Made by a program: the position numbers and the translations under genes. Below are positions 12,600 through 14,353 of a stretch of 14,353 nucleotides of DNA, one piece after another (position 1 is the stretch's first letter; every line of letters begins with the position of its first letter). Below the pieces are notes generated by a model that was given only the letters and a program-made list of their open reading frames with translations, was not told the origin of the DNA and searched no databases. This stretch comes from Bacillota bacterium (GTDB taxonomy: Bacteria; Bacillota; Clostridia; Acetivibrionales; DTU013): contig JAEYOM010000100.1 of assembly GCA_023411715.1 (NCBI GenBank), positions 1-14,353 on the forward strand, in the 5' to 3' direction.

Positions 12600-13682
12600 C
12601 TATCGCGCCATAACCCTGGATTTTGGGAACACGCCATTATTCTCCATTTTTTGGCATAACGGTAATGGCATATCCCAGCAGCCAAATTCTTTGAATGTTA
12701 ATATTTTACAATCGCCCTGGCATATCTCTTTATGTAAACACTTTCCACAAGCTCCCTTGAGATTACTGCTATCAATTCTGCGAAGTTCGGATAGTATGGG
12801 ATGGCCTGACCAGATGTCCTGCAAATGTGATTTTGGGTTCCATTTACCTAGAATAACACGCGGATCTACCCCTCCATACCCGCATAGTGATATATTGCCG
12901 TCGGGTAGTATACTTAAAAGCTGTTTAATGCCACATCTTCCCGTTCCATTTACTTTTACGCTATTATAGGAACGAAGACAGAATGGTTCATGCAAAAAAA
13001 TATTACTCTTGACAACTTTTTGAAGAGATTTTATCAGTTTAACCAGCTCAAAATGATCTTCAATATCCAATAGCGCATTTTCCCTGTCCAATGCGGCGCC
13101 GCGTCCAATACTTATTATCGGGTTGATTTTGATAGTTTCAATTCCCAATGTGTCATAAAACAGGATGTCTTCCGCCAATTCGCTTATATTGCCCTTATAG
13201 ACACTGGCAACAAGGGTTGCCGGTTTATATCCCAGTTCCGACATTTTCCTGATTGCATTAATTGCTGCATCATATGATCCGGGTATTCTTGTAAACTTAT
13301 CATTAATTTGAGCATTTCTGCCGTTGAGACTTACAGAAATTGTTATATTATTCTCTTTTGCAAACATAATTTTATTTTCGTCCAGTAAAAGTCCGTTCGA
13401 TTCGATAGAATAGGCAATATCCTTGCTTTTTGTGTGATTTACAATGCTGACAATCTTGTCCCAGCAAAGCGTTGGTTCCCCGCCGGTAAACTTTATATTT
13501 TTTAAGCCTAAATCCACGGCCTGATCCAATAAGGAAGTGATCAATTCCGCATCGACTTCCTCGTATGTTTCATGCTCTCCCCCTTCAACCCAGCAATGTA
13601 CGCATCTTAGATTGCATCTCCAAGTAAGGTAAATATAAATAGTAGTTAGTTCACGAACATCCTTTCCATCATATGAGGTCAT
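12600..13682 (-). CDS. Radical SAM/SPASM peptide-modifying enzyme
   Basis: A 360-residue radical SAM enzyme with a C-terminal SPASM domain. The SAM-cleaving [4Fe-4S] motif is C23-x3-C27-x2-C30 (TWRCNLRCVHCW), followed by KFTGGEPTLCWD (GGEP at 67-70), the SAM-binding motif. The SPASM domain shows C250-x11-G-x4-C267, then C312-x2-C315-x5-C321-x3-C325, and C343, which is the seven-Cys pattern of two auxiliary [4Fe-4S] clusters. Only 22 residues precede the first Cys, so no PqqD-like leader-binding domain is fused. Enzymes of this type install thioether or carbon-carbon bridges in RiPP precursors, and the gene lies 55 bases before the Cys-rich precursor. I choose the ATG at 13682, which overlaps the upstream TGA as ATGA and has AAGGAGG at good spacing; the GTG at 13688 lies too close to that site. 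Confidence 0.92.
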   Translation of the reverse strand: MTSYDGKDVRELTTIYIYLTWRCNLRCVHCWVEGGEHETYEEVDAELITSLLDQAVDLGLKNIKFTGGEPTLCWDKIVSIVNHTKSKDIAYSIESNGLLLDENKIMFAKENNITISVSLNGRNAQINDKFTRIPGSYDAAINAIRKMSELGYKPATLVASVYKGNISELAEDILFYDTLGIETIKINPIISIGRGAALDRENALLDIEDHFELVKLIKSLQKVVKSNIFLHEPFCLRSYNSVKVNGTGRCGIKQLLSILPDGNISLCGYGGVDPRVILGKWNPKSHLQDIWSGHPILSELRRIDSSNLKGACGKCLHKEICQGDCKILTFKEFGCWDMPLPLCQKMENNGVFPKSRVMAR

Positions 13683-14353
13683 ATGCACTCCTCCTTATTA
13701 AATAAAGTTGAATACTTATCCACCATACATACAAAAGGATCAATTCCTTCAAAATGCCCATAAAGGCTAAAGCTGTTTGCGCGGCAGCCAGGCGGGCAAA
13801 TAGACGTATATTTGCAGGACTTGCAGCATTGCTTTGCATAGGAAGTGCTTTTACTATAAGCTTCAAACTGCTTTCTCATATCATTGATCCCTTGAGAATT
13901 TCGCCAGATATCCATTAAGGATTTATCCAGAATACTGTCACACGAAAGATCCGGCATAAAGCTGCAGGGTGAAACACCCCCGTCACTATTGATAAATAAA
14001 ACTGAAGTGCCTAGATTACAGCCCTTAAAACTTAATCCTTCTATCTTTTCAAACCCCGATTCTTCCAACTTCTTTTTCATATCCTCAATTTCGGCTCTAA
14101 AAGCCCACTCATTGTCTTCAATCATTTTGCCGTACTTATTTTTTAGATTTCGTATCAGAAGAGCTGTTTCGCCGAATTCCCGGGATGTAAAGTGAAAACA
14201 TGTTTCATTACTGCCTCGTCCGACAAAATATGGGCGATTGAGAGAAACATTGCTTGCTCCGGTTTCTCTGCACAACAAAACGATATCTTCAAGCTTTTTG
14301 GCATTGTTCCTGTTAACAGTTACCATAAAGCCAACCTTTATATTGTTTTCCAC
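13679..14353 (-). CDS. Second radical SAM/SPASM enzyme (partial, N-terminus off window)
   Basis: The C-terminal 224 codons of a second radical SAM/SPASM protein; the frame is open at the right edge, so the CxxxCxxC motif lies outside and cannot be checked. The visible part starts within the barrel (VGFMVTVNRNN, then VSLNRPYFVGRG, typical strand motifs). The SPASM domain reads C-x12-G-x4-C (GCNLGTSVLFINSDGGVSPC), then C-x2-C-x5-C-x3-C (CKSCKYTSICPPGC) and a last Cys in FVC, the full auxiliary cluster pattern. It shares ATGA with the next enzyme, so the two are co-translated in a tandem. They are clearly different in sequence, which suggests two successive modifications or a hetero-complex rather than a recent duplication. 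A maturation or regulatory role in another pathway is less likely given the context. Confidence 0.9.
   Translation of the reverse strand: MENNIKVGFMVTVNRNNAKKLEDIVLLCRETGASNVSLNRPYFVGRGSNETCFHFTSREFGETALLIRNLKNKYGKMIEDNEWAFRAEIEDMKKKLEESGFEKIEGLSFKGCNLGTSVLFINSDGGVSPCSFMPDLSCDSILDKSLMDIWRNSQGINDMRKQFEAYSKSTSYAKQCCKSCKYTSICPPGCRANSFSLYGHFEGIDPFVCMVDKYSTLFNKEECI

Noticed and set aside
12577..12969. 130-codon plus-strand frame overlapping the radical SAM gene
   Set aside because: Antisense to the conserved SPASM domain, with the expected shadow-ORF composition.

Overview
The window looks like a piece of a Clostridia-type Firmicutes chromosome. Nearly every gene has a strong purine-rich Shine-Dalgarno sequence, spacing is tight, base composition is AT-leaning, and the gene families (Amj lipid II flippase, HD-domain 5'-nucleotidase, small QueG-like ferredoxin proteins, Phd/YefM antitoxin) fit that group. 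The genus cannot be told from the sequence alone. All genes but one lie on the minus strand.

Left part (1-4451), a housekeeping or accessory run read right to left: Amj flippase, a DUF4037-type nucleotidyltransferase coupled to an HD-domain nucleotidase, an alpha/beta hydrolase with its own candidate promoter, a 100-residue membrane-anchored small protein, and a QueG-like two-[4Fe-4S] protein cut by the window edge.

Middle (4453-5549), a scar region: the C-terminal half of a GNAT acetyltransferase sits directly behind an orphan Phd/YefM antitoxin that keeps a complete promoter with a perfect palindromic operator. It is followed by about 0.5 kb without a convincing gene, including a 7-bp GC-rich hairpin, that may be repeat-derived.

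Right part (5550-14353), the main interest: a RiPP (ribosomally made, post-translationally modified peptide) cluster. In transcription order it holds two tandem SPASM radical SAM enzymes (the first cut by the window edge), a 45-residue Cys-rich precursor peptide too short to be an obvious ORF, two ABC exporter half-transporters, an S26 signal-peptidase-like protease, and an HPr-kinase-like protein. A convergent, very AT-rich gene encodes a PF14907-type nucleotidyltransferase. The precursor has a lasso-peptide-style leader (Y-x2-P ... I-G-x-L) but a Cys-rich core (C-x4-C-x-C-x-C) suited to radical SAM thioether chemistry. The kinase and nucleotidyltransferase are the tailoring genes known from Firmicutes lasso clusters such as paeninodin, yet no lasso cyclase, B1 or B2 protein is visible.

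Proposed flow (inference): the two radical SAM enzymes crosslink the Cys-rich core, the HprK-like protein and possibly the nucleotidyltransferase modify it, the S26 protease removes the leader (neither ABC protein has a C39 peptidase domain), and the ABC pair exports the product. No leader-binding PqqD/RRE protein is visible; it may lie beyond the right edge.
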